DNA of 64,000 nt from an uncultured Prevotellaceae bacterium (GCA_902801375.1 CADCIB010000001.1:62001-126000), one strand, 5' to 3'. Counted from the stretch's first letter, positions 26,318 through 35,932 are shown. Made by a program: numbers and translations. Notes: generated by a model not told the origin, from the letters alone.

Positions 26318-27085
26318 ATGATAGGAAAGAAACCAGTTTTCATTGCAGGTCCTTGCGTCATCGAGTCAGAAGAACTGCTGGCTACGGTAGCCGCTGAGCT
26401 AGTGCGTATCAATAGCGCACAGAGTACTGACATTATCTTCAAGGCGTCGTTCGACAAAGCGAACCGCACCAGCATTCACTCTTTTCGCGGGCCAGGCTTA
26501 GAACGTGGACTGCAGATGCTGGCCGACGTGAAGAGCCGCTTCGGTCTGAAGATTCTGACCGACATCCACGAGAGTTGGCAGGCCAAACCAGTGGGCGAGG
26601 TATGCGACGTGTTACAAATCCCCGCTTTCCTATGCCGGCAAACCGATTTGTTGGTGGCAGCCGCACAGACGGGGCGCACGGTAAACATCAAAAAGGCTCA
26701 ATTCTTGAGCGGCCAAGACATGCGCTACCCTGTGGAGAAAGCACTCGATGCAGGTGCGAAGGAGGTGTGGCTGACGGAACGCGGCAACTGCTTTGGCTAC
26801 AACAATTTGGTAGTGGACTTCCGCAACATTCCCGACATGCTTGACATTGTGCCGACGGTGATTATGGATTGTACACATAGCGTACAGCGACCAGGAGCAG
26901 GCGGAGGAAAGACCTCGGGCGACCGTAGGTTTGTTCCGGCAATGGCAATGGCAGCCAAAGCATTCGGTGCAACAGGCTTCTTCTTTGAGGTACATCCAGA
27001 GCCCGATCAGGGACTAAGCGATGCTGCCAATATGCTGGAATTGGATAAACTCGAGAAACTGGTGGGACAGTTGATGAGTAAGTAA
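26318..27085 (+). CDS. kdsA: 3-deoxy-8-phosphooctulonate synthase (Kdo-8-P synthase)
   Basis: 255 residues, slightly shorter than the E. coli enzyme. It condenses arabinose-5-phosphate with PEP. Conserved blocks are FIAGPCVIESEELL, FKASFDKANRTSIHSFRGPG, LTDIHES, IPAFLCRQTDLLVAAA, LTERGNCFGYNN and VIMDCTHSVQRPGAGG. The cysteine in the N-terminal GPCVIE is present; whether the enzyme is metal-dependent cannot be settled here. It is followed 16 bases later by the arabinose-5-phosphate isomerase gene, which makes its substrate. Confidence 0.95.
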   Translation: MIGKKPVFIAGPCVIESEELLATVAAELVRINSAQSTDIIFKASFDKANRTSIHSFRGPGLERGLQMLADVKSRFGLKILTDIHESWQAKPVGEVCDVLQIPAFLCRQTDLLVAAAQTGRTVNIKKAQFLSGQDMRYPVEKALDAGAKEVWLTERGNCFGYNNLVVDFRNIPDMLDIVPTVIMDCTHSVQRPGAGGGKTSGDRRFVPAMAMAAKAFGATGFFFEVHPEPDQGLSDAANMLELDKLEKLVGQLMSK

Positions 27086-27101
27086 ACTATGAACTGAAAT
27101 T

Positions 27102-28052
27102 ATGAACTCGATTAAGGAATACGCCATACAATGTATCAAGGACGAGGCGCAGGCAGCGCTGAACCTGATTCCCCAACTGACCGAAGACTTCGAGCAAGCC
27201 GTGCGGCTGATGTATCATTGTCAGGGAAAAGTAATCGTGACGGGTGTTGGCAAGAGCGGCCACGTGGGCGCAAAGATTGCCGCTACATTGGCAAGCACAG
27301 GAACACCCTCGTTTTTCATCAACCCCTTGGATGTGTTTCACGGCGATTTAGGCGTGATGACTCCCAGTGATGTAGTGCTGGCTATCAGCAATAGCGGACA
27401 GACCGACGAACTGCTGAGGTTTATCCCGATGGTTCTCCACATGAATGTGCCCATTATCGCAATGACGGGCAATGCCGAATCGCTGTTGGCCAAATACTCA
27501 ACCTACCACATCAGCACGTGGGTGGAGCGTGAAGCCTGCCCACTGAACTTGGCTCCCACCAGTAGTACGACGGCACAACTGGTGATGGGCGATGCGTTGG
27601 CAGTAGCCTTGATGCAATTGCGTGGTTTCAAGCCTAAAGACTTTGCACAGTTCCATCCTGGCGGGTCGTTGGGCAAACGTCTGCTGACGACAGCTCAAGA
27701 CGTGATGCACCACGAGGATCTGCCCATCGTGCCGAAGGAGATGCATTTGGGCGAGGCCATCATCCTCGTGAGCAAAGGAAAATTGGGTTTAGGCGTTTCG
27801 CTGGAAAACGACCGTGTGGTCGGCTTGATCACCGACGGCGACATTCGCCGCGCAATGGAAAAGTGGCAGGCTGAGTTTTTCAACAAGACCGTTGAGGATA
27901 TCATGACGCGTACTCCCAAATGTGTGTCGCCCTCAACGAAAATCACGGAGATTCAGAAGATTATGCAAGCCAACAAGATACACACCGTGCTTGTGGTCGA
28001 CGACGACAGACATTTACTGGGCGTTGTTGACCACTATAGATGTATGGTTTAG
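27102..28052 (+). CDS. kdsD: Arabinose-5-phosphate isomerase (KpsF/GutQ family)
   Basis: 316 residues. An N-terminal SIS domain (GVGKSGHVGAKIAATLASTG, ISNSGQTDEL, LAPTSSTTAQLVMGDALAV, FHPGGSLGKRL) is followed by two CBS domains (about 205-310). It isomerises ribulose-5-phosphate to arabinose-5-phosphate for Kdo synthesis. Pairing with kdsA is direct context for lipid A-core biosynthesis. Confidence 0.94.
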   Translation: MNSIKEYAIQCIKDEAQAALNLIPQLTEDFEQAVRLMYHCQGKVIVTGVGKSGHVGAKIAATLASTGTPSFFINPLDVFHGDLGVMTPSDVVLAISNSGQTDELLRFIPMVLHMNVPIIAMTGNAESLLAKYSTYHISTWVEREACPLNLAPTSSTTAQLVMGDALAVALMQLRGFKPKDFAQFHPGGSLGKRLLTTAQDVMHHEDLPIVPKEMHLGEAIILVSKGKLGLGVSLENDRVVGLITDGDIRRAMEKWQAEFFNKTVEDIMTRTPKCVSPSTKITEIQKIMQANKIHTVLVVDDDRHLLGVVDHYRCMV

Positions 28053-28079
28053 AGGAGAGATAGAAGGAATCAATAAGTA

Positions 28080-29303
28080 ATGAGAAATAAGTGGATCTTG
28101 CTGGCGTCAGTCTGCCTGTCTTGCTTGACTGCAAGCCGGGCACAGACATCCGACTCACTGATCGTCAGTCAGTTGAGGGAACAAGGTGTCAGTTTTTCTC
28201 ATAACAACAACGTGACCTTGCTGACCAGCGGACAGGAGAAGTTCGATGATATGTTTGAAGCTATCCGGCAGGCCAAGAGCAGCATCCATTTGGAGTATTT
28301 CAACTTCCGCAACGACTCCATAGCCCATTTGCTTTTCGATTTGCTTGGCGAAAAAGTGAAAGAGGGCGTTGAGGTGCGAGCCCTCTTCGATGGTTTCGGC
28401 AACTCTTCTAACAACCGCCCTTTGAAGAAAAGTCATGTGCGTGAGATTCGCGAAGAGGGAATTCAACTGTATGAATACAATCCTGTACGCTTCCCCTGGA
28501 TTGACGACATTTTCAATCGCGACCACCGCAAAATAGTAGTCATCGACGGACAGGTGGCCTATACAGGCGGCATGAACGTGGCCGACTACTATATCAACGG
28601 CACGGAAATGGTAGGGTCGTGGCGTGATATGCATTGCCGCATCGAGGGCGATGAAGTCAATACGCTGCAGGACATCTTCTTGCGCATGTGGAAGAAAGTC
28701 ACGAAGGAGGAGATTTCTGACCCAAAATACTTCAACGCCCAGGATGCCGGCCATATGATGGTGGGCATCATCAACCGTGAACCCCGAACGAGCAACAAGA
28801 TTATTCGTCAATTTTATGTCGACGCCATCAACGACGCGCAAGACAGCATCTATTTGATTAACCCCTACCTTACGCTCAACCACAAACTGAAAAAGGCGCT
28901 GAAGAAAGCCATCAAACGTGGTGTGAAAGTGTCGGTGATGGTTTCAAAAAAGAGCGACATCCCACTGACGCCCGATTGCGTTTTCTACAATGTACACAAG
29001 CTCATGAAACACGGTGCCGATGTATGGATCTATGAACCGGGCTTTCACCATACCAAAGTAATCATGGTCGACGGGCGTTTTTGTACGGTGGGCAGTGCCA
29101 ACCTGAATAGCCGAAGCCTGCGCTGGGACTACGAGGAGAATGCCGTCATCGTCGACCCAAGCGTCACGCAGCAACTCTGCGACTTGTTCAACGCCGACAA
29201 AAAAGACTCTTTCCGTTTGACGAAAGAGTCTTGGAACGAATGGCGAACGCCATGGAAGAAGTTTGTGGGATGGTTTTCTCACCTGCTCGCCCCCTTCCTC
29301 TAA
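28080..29303 (+). CDS. Secreted phospholipase-D family protein (cardiolipin-synthase-like)
   Basis: 407 residues with two HKD motifs: His149-x-Lys151-x4-Asp156 (RDHRKIVVIDGQ) and His324-x-Lys326-x4-Asp331 (FHHTKVIMVDGR), each followed by a GGMN or GSANLNSRS block. Classic cardiolipin synthases begin with two membrane helices. This one begins with a cleavable-looking signal peptide (LLASVCLSCLTASRAQ), so the catalytic site is predicted to be periplasmic. It follows kdsD by 27 bases. Its 3' end contains a minus-strand terminator (29199-29232). Confidence 0.85.
   Translation: MRNKWILLASVCLSCLTASRAQTSDSLIVSQLREQGVSFSHNNNVTLLTSGQEKFDDMFEAIRQAKSSIHLEYFNFRNDSIAHLLFDLLGEKVKEGVEVRALFDGFGNSSNNRPLKKSHVREIREEGIQLYEYNPVRFPWIDDIFNRDHRKIVVIDGQVAYTGGMNVADYYINGTEMVGSWRDMHCRIEGDEVNTLQDIFLRMWKKVTKEEISDPKYFNAQDAGHMMVGIINREPRTSNKIIRQFYVDAINDAQDSIYLINPYLTLNHKLKKALKKAIKRGVKVSVMVSKKSDIPLTPDCVFYNVHKLMKHGADVWIYEPGFHHTKVIMVDGRFCTVGSANLNSRSLRWDYEENAVIVDPSVTQQLCDLFNADKKDSFRLTKESWNEWRTPWKKFVGWFSHLLAPFL
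29199..29232 (-). terminator. Minus-strand terminator embedded in the phospholipase-D gene
   Basis: On the minus strand AAGACTCTTTC pairs perfectly with GAAAGAGTCTT (11 bp) around an 8-base loop and is followed by at least six T. It lies 117 bases beyond the DUF4840 stop codon, inside the 3' end of the convergent gene, where it encodes KDSFRLTKES. It probably ends the minus-strand transcript coming from the folE direction. Confidence 0.8.
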
Positions 29304-29348
29304 AGCGCCCCAACCTATTTATTAAGGTAGAGAGCAACGAGTGGGCCT

Positions 29349-29996
29349 TTAGTTGTCCAGTTCATTGCGTTTCTTCAGTGAAGCGACGAAGGTATAGTAA
29401 CCATTATCGTAGCCATAACTATTGTAGACGGAATAGTATTGCTCTAACGATCGGCCGTCTTCAAACATATCAAGCAGATAGAAGTTCAAATCCGTCATTT
29501 TGTTCATGTAGACACCTTCATTGTTCAGGTAAGTGACGAAGTTAAACGTCAGGTCGTGTTTGGCATCGCGATACTCCACATCCTCGAAGGTCACAGAAAG
29601 CGGATAGACACCATAGTAAAGTCGTCCGTTATTAAAAGCATTGATATAGAACTTCATCTTCAGTCCGAAGTCTGGTTCTGCCTCGATGGCTTTCCTGATG
29701 ACTGAGTCTTTCACGCATCTTGCCAAAGCCCTTGCGGGGAATGGCGACAACGTAATGGTGGAATCACCCACGCCGACGATACGGCCTACGATGTTGATGG
29801 AGTCCACCTTGTGGTCGGCATTATAATAATAGGTCTTGCCATCATATGTTCCACTCATTTCCGTCAGATACGACTGGTATTCCTGTGGCGTCATCGTTTT
29901 CTGCTCATCGTCGTCGTCGCTTCCGAGGCATGAGTTGAACGCCATAGCCACGATCCCTGCCAACATCAAGGTTTTCCAATTACGAAATGTTTTCAT
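29349..29996 (-). CDS. DUF4840-like lipoprotein
   Basis: 215 residues from MKTFRNWKTLMLAG; the frame opens 72 codons earlier but that part lies over folE. The lipobox is AMAFNSCLGSDDDD with the Cys at about residue 20, followed by an acidic spacer typical of Bacteroidetes surface-exported lipoproteins. Conserved features (YLTEMSGTYDGKTYYYN, GDSTITLSPFPARAL) agree with DUF4840. Function unknown. It may be co-transcribed with folE, 24 bases upstream. Confidence 0.7.
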   Translation of the reverse strand: MKTFRNWKTLMLAGIVAMAFNSCLGSDDDDEQKTMTPQEYQSYLTEMSGTYDGKTYYYNADHKVDSINIVGRIVGVGDSTITLSPFPARALARCVKDSVIRKAIEAEPDFGLKMKFYINAFNNGRLYYGVYPLSVTFEDVEYRDAKHDLTFNFVTYLNNEGVYMNKMTDLNFYLLDMFEDGRSLEQYYSVYNSYGYDNGYYTFVASLKKRNELDN

Positions 29997-30019
29997 TGAT
30001 TCGAATATTGAATATTGTT

Positions 30020-30613
30020 TTATATGCGTTTGCTCTCTCCCTGTAGCAGGTTCATGAACTCCTCGCGCGTCTTGGCCTGGTTGAAGGCGCCACAGAAGTC
30101 GCTCGTGGTGGTGATAGCATTCTGCTTCTCCACACCCCGCATCTGCATGCACATGTGTTTGGCCTCGATGACCACCATCACACCCAGCGGGTGGAGTGTC
30201 TGCTCTATGCACTCACGAATTTGTTGTGTCAGTCGTTCCTGCACTTGCAGCCGATGGCTGTAGATGTCAACGACGCGGGCAATCTTGCTCAGTCCCGTGA
30301 TGTAACCGTTGGGAATATAGGCCACATGTGCCTTCCCATAGAAAGGTATCATGTGGTGTTCGCAGAGCGAGAAGAAATCAATGTCCTTCACGATCACCAT
30401 CTGGTTGTATTTCTCTGCAAACAGCGCATCGGTGAGCACCTTGTGAGCGTCTTGCGTATAGCCGCGGGTTAGTATCTGCATGGCCTTGGCCACACGAATA
30501 GGCGTCTTGAGCAGACCTTCTCGATCGGTGTCCTCGCCCAAGAGTTCGATAATGCTTTTATAGTGAGAGGCCAGTTCTTCCAACCCCTCTCTGAATTCTA
30601 TTTCCGGATTCAC
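30020..30613 (-). CDS. folE: GTP cyclohydrolase I
   Basis: 197 residues. Zinc and active-site signatures are complete: [50 protein letters not shown], and the second cysteine in [10 protein letters not shown]. It makes 7,8-dihydroneopterin triphosphate, the first step to tetrahydrofolate. It ends the operon DUF1599 / BT_3928-like / tpiA / SPOR / folE. Confidence 0.95.
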   Translation of the reverse strand: MNPEIEFREGLEELASHYKSIIELLGEDTDREGLLKTPIRVAKAMQILTRGYTQDAHKVLTDALFAEKYNQMVIVKDIDFFSLCEHHMIPFYGKAHVAYIPNGYITGLSKIARVVDIYSHRLQVQERLTQQIRECIEQTLHPLGVMVVIEAKHMCMQMRGVEKQNAITTTSDFCGAFNQAKTREEFMNLLQGESKRI

Positions 30614-30668
30614 TACTTGATGATAAGTAAAAATTTACGATTGAATGAACGACTCAATGAGGTAAGGG

Positions 30669-31241
30669 TCAGTAAGCCACCGATATCTTCCCTTTGACGA
30701 TGACGGCCTGCTTATAGCCCATATCTTTCACCTGCTTCAGGTATTTCTGGGCTTCGGCATAAGTCTTATAATTGCCCATGCGGCAAATCCATCTTGGGGA
30801 GTAGAAATGTGTGTACACGGGCTGCCCAGGGAAGGCCACTTTCAGCGCGCCTTGTATTTGCTCGGCCTTCACGCGGTCGGCTCTGGTGTTTCCGCCGCTG
30901 AACACTTGCACGCGATAACCATTGGCCTTGTGGCTGTTTTTCATCACTTTCTTCCGAGTGTCTATGGTAGTCTCGGTTGTAGTGCCTGTGCTCGTGCTGG
31001 CCTCCACCCTGGTGGTCGTCTCGGGTTTCTTTTCTTCTGTTGCCGGGACCGTAGCGGTGATGGACGTTGGCTGCTCTGGAGCCTCTTTCCCATTTACCAG
31101 CTCGTCTATTTCGCTGCTTTCGCTCACGGTCACCTTCCCTTCTCCCTGATTGTCCTTTGTGAGGTCGTCAAGGAACTTCTGTGCGCTGGCATCGAAGCCA
31201 GCACACAGCAAGATGAAGAGTATGCTTACAAACTTTCTCAT
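30669..31241 (-). CDS. SPOR-domain periplasmic protein
   Basis: 190 residues. A signal peptide ends near CAGFDASAQK. A low-complexity Thr/Glu/Val linker (about 50-100) precedes a C-terminal SPOR domain (about 112-187: GYRVQVFSGGNTRADRVKAE, PRWICRMGNYKTYAEAQKYL). SPOR domains bind denuded peptidoglycan strands at the septum. It lies 6 bases downstream of tpiA. Confidence 0.88.
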   Translation of the reverse strand: MRKFVSILFILLCAGFDASAQKFLDDLTKDNQGEGKVTVSESSEIDELVNGKEAPEQPTSITATVPATEEKKPETTTRVEASTSTGTTTETTIDTRKKVMKNSHKANGYRVQVFSGGNTRADRVKAEQIQGALKVAFPGQPVYTHFYSPRWICRMGNYKTYAEAQKYLKQVKDMGYKQAVIVKGKISVAY

Positions 31242-31247
31242 GTCGTC

Positions 31248-32006
31248 TTATTTCCAGGCATCAATGATTCCCTTGAAGTCAGCAGCCTTGAGCGATGCTC
31301 CTCCGATGAGTCCGCCATCGATGTCAGGCTTAGCAAACAGCTCAGGAGCATTGCTTGCCTTGCAACTTCCACCGTAGAGGATGCTGGTGTCATCGGCCAC
31401 TGCCTGTCCATATTTTTCAGCGATGATGCTGCGGATATAGGCGTGGATCTCCTCTGCCTGCTCGGCCGTTGCCGTCTTGCCCGTGCCAATGGCCCAAATA
31501 GGTTCGTAGGCAATCACGATCTTACGGAAGTCTTCTTCAGAGAGGTTGAACACACTGCCCTCAAGTTCGGCTTTCACCACTTCGTTCTGACGGTTGGCCT
31601 CGCGCTCTTCCAGACTTTCGCCAATGCAGAAGATCACTTTCAGACCGTTTTTCAAGGCCAGCAGCACCTTCTCGCGCAGCACTTCCGGAGTCTCTTTGTA
31701 ATACTCACGACGCTCAGAGTGTCCGAGGATGACATACTGTGCTCCTGTCGACTTCACCATCTCGGCCGACACTTCGCCTGTGAAGGCACCCTTCTCCTTG
31801 TCGGCGCAGTTCTCAGCACCCAGGCCGATGATGTCCTGGTTCAAGAACTGGGCAATGGAAGCCAAATGGATGAACGGTGTGCAGATTACCACACCGCAAT
31901 TGGGCTTCTCGTTGTTTAACGTCTCGTTCAGCTCTTTGGCAAGAGCAATACCGTCTTGCAGGTTCATGTTCATTTTCCAGTTGCCTGCTACAATTTTCTT
32001 TCTCAT
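31248..32006 (-). CDS. tpiA: Triosephosphate isomerase
   Basis: 252 residues from [13 protein letters not shown]; twelve earlier in-frame codons are discarded because the conserved N terminus begins here. Catalytic residues are visible: Lys in AGNWKMNMN, His in [11 protein letters not shown], Glu in [15 protein letters not shown], and the phosphate loop [11 protein letters not shown]. Interconverts dihydroxyacetone phosphate and glyceraldehyde-3-phosphate. Confidence 0.97.
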   Translation of the reverse strand: MRKKIVAGNWKMNMNLQDGIALAKELNETLNNEKPNCGVVICTPFIHLASIAQFLNQDIIGLGAENCADKEKGAFTGEVSAEMVKSTGAQYVILGHSERREYYKETPEVLREKVLLALKNGLKVIFCIGESLEEREANRQNEVVKAELEGSVFNLSEEDFRKIVIAYEPIWAIGTGKTATAEQAEEIHAYIRSIIAEKYGQAVADDTSILYGGSCKASNAPELFAKPDIDGGLIGGASLKAADFKGIIDAWK

Positions 32007-32047
32007 ATTACCTTTATAATTAATTATTGATGTACAACTCAAATTGT

Positions 32048-33364
32048 TTAATGTTTATTGTTCATTCTCTTTCTGTAGCTGAAACTCTTCCTGATATTCC
32101 TGAAGCGGTCGATGACAGTCAGGAGCAGCAATGGGAACACAAAGCAGAGCAAGATGATGAGCATCCGCTTGCCTACCGACCGCTTCGCCATCTGCCCGAT
32201 GGCAAGTTTCTCCAAAGGCTGGCTCATCTGCTCTTCGCTGATTGAGGGCAGTCGGTTGTGGCTCCATTTTCCATATACTACGCCGTCTTTCATGAGCAGC
32301 AGACCAGGATTGCTCCTGACGATGGTCTTCAACGTGATCTCGTCGGTCTGACAGAACTCATACTCGGCGCCCGTTATTTCCTGCCAATGGCGAATGCCCT
32401 CAGCATTGCTTGCCGTCAGACAGTAGAAAGGATAGCCATGAGCTTCGGCATATTGATGAATATGGTCTATCTCTCCAAAACTGCCATCGTTGGCATTCTC
32501 CAGATGAGGAGAAATCAGGAGGAACACATATCCTGCATCGCCCACCACGGCTTCGGCAATGTCCTCGCCCGATTTGGCTACGTCCCAAGGATCGATGGCC
32601 ACCATGCTCAGGTCGTGAATTGGCGGAATATAGCCCTCACTTGTCTGCACCGTCTTGCTGTCGACAAACGTCCATGTAGAATCGGGATAATTATCAAGAG
32701 TGAACTCCTTCTGCAGTCCGTTCTTCTCCATGATGAACGTTGTTTCGAACTGAGGCTGCTCAGCGCCTTCGGGAATCTCCATTCCTTTGCGGATGTCAGC
32801 GCCCACGTGATAGGGACGGAAGTCGAAGATTGGCAAGTCGTAAAGGCACCACACACTACAGAGTATGATGAAAGCCGCAGAGTAGTTCATCACGATCCAC
32901 TGATTCTTGCGGCTGATGAAACGCATCATCTGCAAGGGATGTTTGGCAGTGACAATCGCACAAACCAATAGGACGATATTCTTGAGGAACGTCTGCCCAT
33001 TGGTCAGCTTCACAGCATCACCGAAGCATCCACAATCGCTGACAGGATTGGCTATCCAAAGCCACAGCGAAACCAGCGTCATCAGCACCATGAACACCAC
33101 GATGGTGCGTGTCACACGACGTCTGTTGATGGCGAATAGCAGGAATATGCCCAAGCAGAACTCCAGGGCCGAGAGACCTACGGAGATGGCAAGCGACGCC
33201 CAACCGGGCAACAGTGTCTCCAACTCCAGGGCAGCCAAGTAGTCCTGAATCTTGTATTGGGTGCCCAGAGGGTCAATCGCCTTGACGAATCCTGAGAAGA
33301 TGAACGTCAGCGCCACCACCATCCGGCAGATATTCACTACTATTTTCAGCATTCTGTGATTCAT
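32048..33364 (-). CDS. DoxX/MauE-like membrane protein (BT_3928 family)
   Basis: 438 residues. The N-terminal part (about 1-150) has four membrane helices with a MauE-type motif [19 protein letters not shown] thioredoxin-like periplasmic domain follows (about 200-390: [15 protein letters not shown], then [13 protein letters not shown]). A last helix at about 400-420 is followed by a basic tail. MauE proteins handle disulfides, so a redox role in the envelope is plausible. Its ATG overlaps the upstream DUF1599 stop by 4 bases. Confidence 0.85.
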   Translation of the reverse strand: MNHRMLKIVVNICRMVVALTFIFSGFVKAIDPLGTQYKIQDYLAALELETLLPGWASLAISVGLSALEFCLGIFLLFAINRRRVTRTIVVFMVLMTLVSLWLWIANPVSDCGCFGDAVKLTNGQTFLKNIVLLVCAIVTAKHPLQMMRFISRKNQWIVMNYSAAFIILCSVWCLYDLPIFDFRPYHVGADIRKGMEIPEGAEQPQFETTFIMEKNGLQKEFTLDNYPDSTWTFVDSKTVQTSEGYIPPIHDLSMVAIDPWDVAKSGEDIAEAVVGDAGYVFLLISPHLENANDGSFGEIDHIHQYAEAHGYPFYCLTASNAEGIRHWQEITGAEYEFCQTDEITLKTIVRSNPGLLLMKDGVVYGKWSHNRLPSISEEQMSQPLEKLAIGQMAKRSVGKRMLIILLCFVFPLLLLTVIDRFRNIRKSFSYRKRMNNKH

Positions 33365-33912
33365 GCTTCTCCCATCTTTATAGCGCCGAAAACGGCATAG
33401 TTGATAATATCCATGTAGTTGGCATCAATGCCTTCGCTGATGAGTGTCTGCCCCTGCAGGTCTTCAATCTCTTTGATACGCTGTATCTTGGTCAGTATCA
33501 GGTCGGTATAGCTGCTCACGCGCATCGAGCGCCACGCCTCATCGTAATCGTGATTCTTCTTCAGCATCAGCTGCAGCGTGGATTCAGCCCAGTTGTCGTA
33601 AAATTTTAGAGCGTCAGCAGGCATCATGTCCACGGTGTCGACAAACCCCTTCTCCAGTTGAATGAGCCCTACGATGCCATAGTTGATGAGTGCGAGAAAT
33701 TCGGGGCGTATGCCCTCGCCCACCATCGACACCTGTTTCATCTCAAGGCTGCGAATGCGCTTGGCCTTGATGAAAAGTTGGTCAGTGAGTGCCGTAGGCC
33801 GCAGGATGCGCCACGAAGCTCCATAGTCATGAAGCTTCTTCTCAAAAATGGCTCGGCATTCTTTGAGCACATCCCTGAATTCCCGTTCGGTTTTCTTCAA
33901 ATCCTTTTCCAT
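33361..33912 (-). CDS. DUF1599 domain protein with an internal duplication
   Basis: 183 residues from MEKDLKKTEREFRDVL. The protein is a tandem duplication: KKLHDYGASWRILRPTALTD..KAKRIRSLE..EGIRPEFLALINYGIVGLI matches KKNHDYDEAWRSMRVSSYTD..KIQRIKEIE..EGIDANYMDIINYAVFGAI. DUF1599 proteins are Bacteroidetes-specific and proposed to act in nucleotide modification; nothing is proven. First gene of the tpiA-folE operon. Confidence 0.88.
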   Translation of the reverse strand: MEKDLKKTEREFRDVLKECRAIFEKKLHDYGASWRILRPTALTDQLFIKAKRIRSLEMKQVSMVGEGIRPEFLALINYGIVGLIQLEKGFVDTVDMMPADALKFYDNWAESTLQLMLKKNHDYDEAWRSMRVSSYTDLILTKIQRIKEIEDLQGQTLISEGIDANYMDIINYAVFGAIKMGEA

Positions 33913-33951
33913 TCCCCTTTTGTTTATCAGTGAAATGAGCAATATTCGGTG

Positions 33952-33959
33952 CAAAGTTA
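33952..33959 (-). promoter_or_regulatory. -7 box of the DUF1599-tpiA-folE operon
   Basis: The minus strand reads TAACTTTGCACCG, 40 bases upstream of the ATG at 33912. Confidence 0.65.
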
Positions 33960-34071
33960 CGATTCTTTTTCCAAACTCGTATGATTTTTCAGAAGATTAA
34001 CTTTCGAAAGAGCCTTCATCTCTCCCTCTGCTCGTTGCTATTTCGTCGCAGCATCTCACTCCATTTATTCT

Positions 34072-34512
34072 TTATCCTTCGTTAATTCTCCTTTTCACAT
34101 AACGGATTTTAGCACACTCCGTGTCAAACCTCACCTGCAGCGAGTCGCGCAGTTGCCGCAGGCGGTTCACCTCGCCGAATTGCTCCTCTGTGCCCGTGCC
34201 TGCCTCGTGGGCAGCCTCCGCCGCACGTCGCTTTTGTTCGTATTCGCTTTTCACCTGTTGCAACAACGAGTCCAAACGCTGAATCTCTTCTTGCGCCGCT
34301 GTCAACGTGGAGTCCTGCTTATGCTCCAGTGCAGCCTTGCGCTGCTCGATCTGCTGCTGCAGCTTCTGATGCTTGCTTTCGCAAGAAGAAAACCCAGCAA
34401 GGCACATCGCAGCCAACACCCAAGCCAACAACTTATGGCCTAAGCCACCTATTATTACTTTGCCCGATGACAGATTGTCTGGCAAAAAGCATGTACTATT
34501 CTTTCTGATCAT
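34072..34512 (-). CDS. Small coiled-coil lipoprotein, unknown function
   Basis: 146 residues from ATG 34512. A hydrophobic segment ending in a lipobox (LLAWVLAAMCLAGFSSCES) is preceded by an unusually long 32-residue N region, so a later TTG start just before the hydrophobic stretch is possible. The mature part is mostly coiled coil (KLQQQIEQRKAALEHKQ, EEIQRLDSLLQQVKSEYEQ). xseB is often found next to xseA but is not visible here; this gene takes that place. No known family recognised. Confidence 0.65.
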   Translation of the reverse strand: MIRKNSTCFLPDNLSSGKVIIGGLGHKLLAWVLAAMCLAGFSSCESKHQKLQQQIEQRKAALEHKQDSTLTAAQEEIQRLDSLLQQVKSEYEQKRRAAEAAHEAGTGTEEQFGEVNRLRQLRDSLQVRFDTECAKIRYVKRRINEG

Positions 34513-34516
34513 GGTG

Positions 34517-34524
34517 CAAAGGTA
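34517..34524 (-). promoter_or_regulatory. -7 box abutting the coiled-coil lipoprotein start
   Basis: The minus strand reads TACCTTTGCACCATG: the last G of the box is only 5 bases from the ATG, which predicts a leaderless mRNA or a start further downstream. Confidence 0.6.
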
Positions 34525-34575
34525 CAAAGTATATTTGAAATCACAAAATTTTTAGCTACAATATAAATGAACCAC

Positions 34576-35919
34576 CTACTCCACAACTCTTGAGCGCACC
34601 CTTCCATCGGCAAATCGTGTTTCAATCTCATCACCTTCGCGGAGCTGGTCGGCACGCCTCACAGCATGCCCGTTGAACAGAGTAATGGAGTAGCCTCTCT
34701 CTAAAAGAACAGCAGGGTCAAGCGATTTCAACCGTTGCTCCATCATTTCCAGTCTATGTTGCTCACGCATAAGCTTTTGACTAATGAGAGTAGAAATGCG
34801 CAAAGCCAGCTTTGACAAGCGTTCTGTGCTATGTCTCAGGCAGTCGTTGGCCAAGGGCGACAACCGCGAGGTAAGGCGCGTCAGGCGTTGTTCATGACGA
34901 CGTATCAGCGAGATTGCTTGAGGTGAAATACGTGAGGTAAGCGATGTGAGTCGCAAGTGTTCATGTTGCATTCTGCGGTTGACATACTTCGAAATGCTAT
35001 GTTGCGATTGTAGGATCAAGTCATAAACGGCTTTCAGGTTACCCACAAGGAAGGCTGCGGCAGCCGTTGGCGTCTTCACATGGGTGTGTGCCACAAGGTC
35101 GATGACACTCTCGTCACGGTCGTGCCCGATACCTGTAATCACGGGTATGGGGAAATTAGCCACATTTTCTGCCAGCAGAAGGGTGTCGAAACCAGACAAG
35201 TCGGCAGTAGCCCCGCCTCCACGGATGATCACCACACAGTCGAACACCTCCCTACCCTGCCCTGCCGACAGGCCTTGCTCCAAACGATCGGCAATGGCAT
35301 CAAGGGCGGCCACCACCGACTGTTCCACCTGTTCGCCCTGCATGATAGCAGGGAAGAGTGTAATTGAAAAATGGAAGTGATATTCATTCTCAAGCAACTG
35401 TTTGACGAAATCGCCATAACCCGCTGCATTTTCGGCAGATATAACCGCAATGTTTTGGCAGAACATAGGCATCTGCAGTTCCTTGTTCAGTTCAAAGACG
35501 CCCTCTGATTTCAGCTGCGCAATAATCTCTTGTCGACGCCTTGCAAGGTCGCCGAGCGTGAATGTAGGGTCGATGTCAGTAACGATCCACGAGAATCCGT
35601 AGGTTTCATGAAACTGAGGAAAAACCTGCAGAAGCACCTTCAGTCCAGCCCGCAGCGGTTGCCCCGTCACCCGCTCGAAATGAGGTCGCACCACAGCCCA
35701 CACATTGTGCCAGCATCGGGCCTGCGCCCGGGCGATGGGCGTGTTCTTTTCGGCCTTGGGGCGTGAGTCTTTCTGCACCAGTTCCATGTAGCAATGCCCT
35801 CTCACTTCGTGCAACTCCGAGAGTTCAGCCTCCACCCAATATTGTTGGTTCAAGGTCAGCTCGATGGTCTCGCGCACGAGGCTGTTGAGCTCGTAAAGCG
35901 TCAGATATTTCTTCATCAT
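34576..35919 (-). CDS. xseA: Exodeoxyribonuclease VII large subunit
   Basis: 447 residues. An N-terminal OB fold (YWVEAELSELHEVRGHCYMEL) precedes the catalytic domain (VIRGGGATADLSGFDTLLLA, FPIPVITGIGHDRDESVIDL, KTPTAAAAFLV) and a long C-terminal coiled coil with repeated RLT/RISP segments (about 300-400). It degrades single-stranded DNA to oligonucleotides. Starts MM; either ATG (35919 or 35916) is possible, with a -7 box directly upstream. Confidence 0.93.
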   Translation of the reverse strand: MMKKYLTLYELNSLVRETIELTLNQQYWVEAELSELHEVRGHCYMELVQKDSRPKAEKNTPIARAQARCWHNVWAVVRPHFERVTGQPLRAGLKVLLQVFPQFHETYGFSWIVTDIDPTFTLGDLARRRQEIIAQLKSEGVFELNKELQMPMFCQNIAVISAENAAGYGDFVKQLLENEYHFHFSITLFPAIMQGEQVEQSVVAALDAIADRLEQGLSAGQGREVFDCVVIIRGGGATADLSGFDTLLLAENVANFPIPVITGIGHDRDESVIDLVAHTHVKTPTAAAAFLVGNLKAVYDLILQSQHSISKYVNRRMQHEHLRLTSLTSRISPQAISLIRRHEQRLTRLTSRLSPLANDCLRHSTERLSKLALRISTLISQKLMREQHRLEMMEQRLKSLDPAVLLERGYSITLFNGHAVRRADQLREGDEIETRFADGRVRSRVVE

Positions 35920-35924
35920 GGGTG

Positions 35925-35932
35925 CAAAAATA
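35925..35932 (-). promoter_or_regulatory. -7 box abutting xseA
   Basis: The minus strand reads TATTTTTGCACCC followed at once by ATGATG. Predicted leader length is 0-5 bases. Confidence 0.55.

Noticed and set aside
34072-34512. xseB (exonuclease VII small subunit) next to xseA
   Set aside because: The gene has a lipobox and is 146 residues with coiled coil, unlike the roughly 60-80-residue cytoplasmic XseB.
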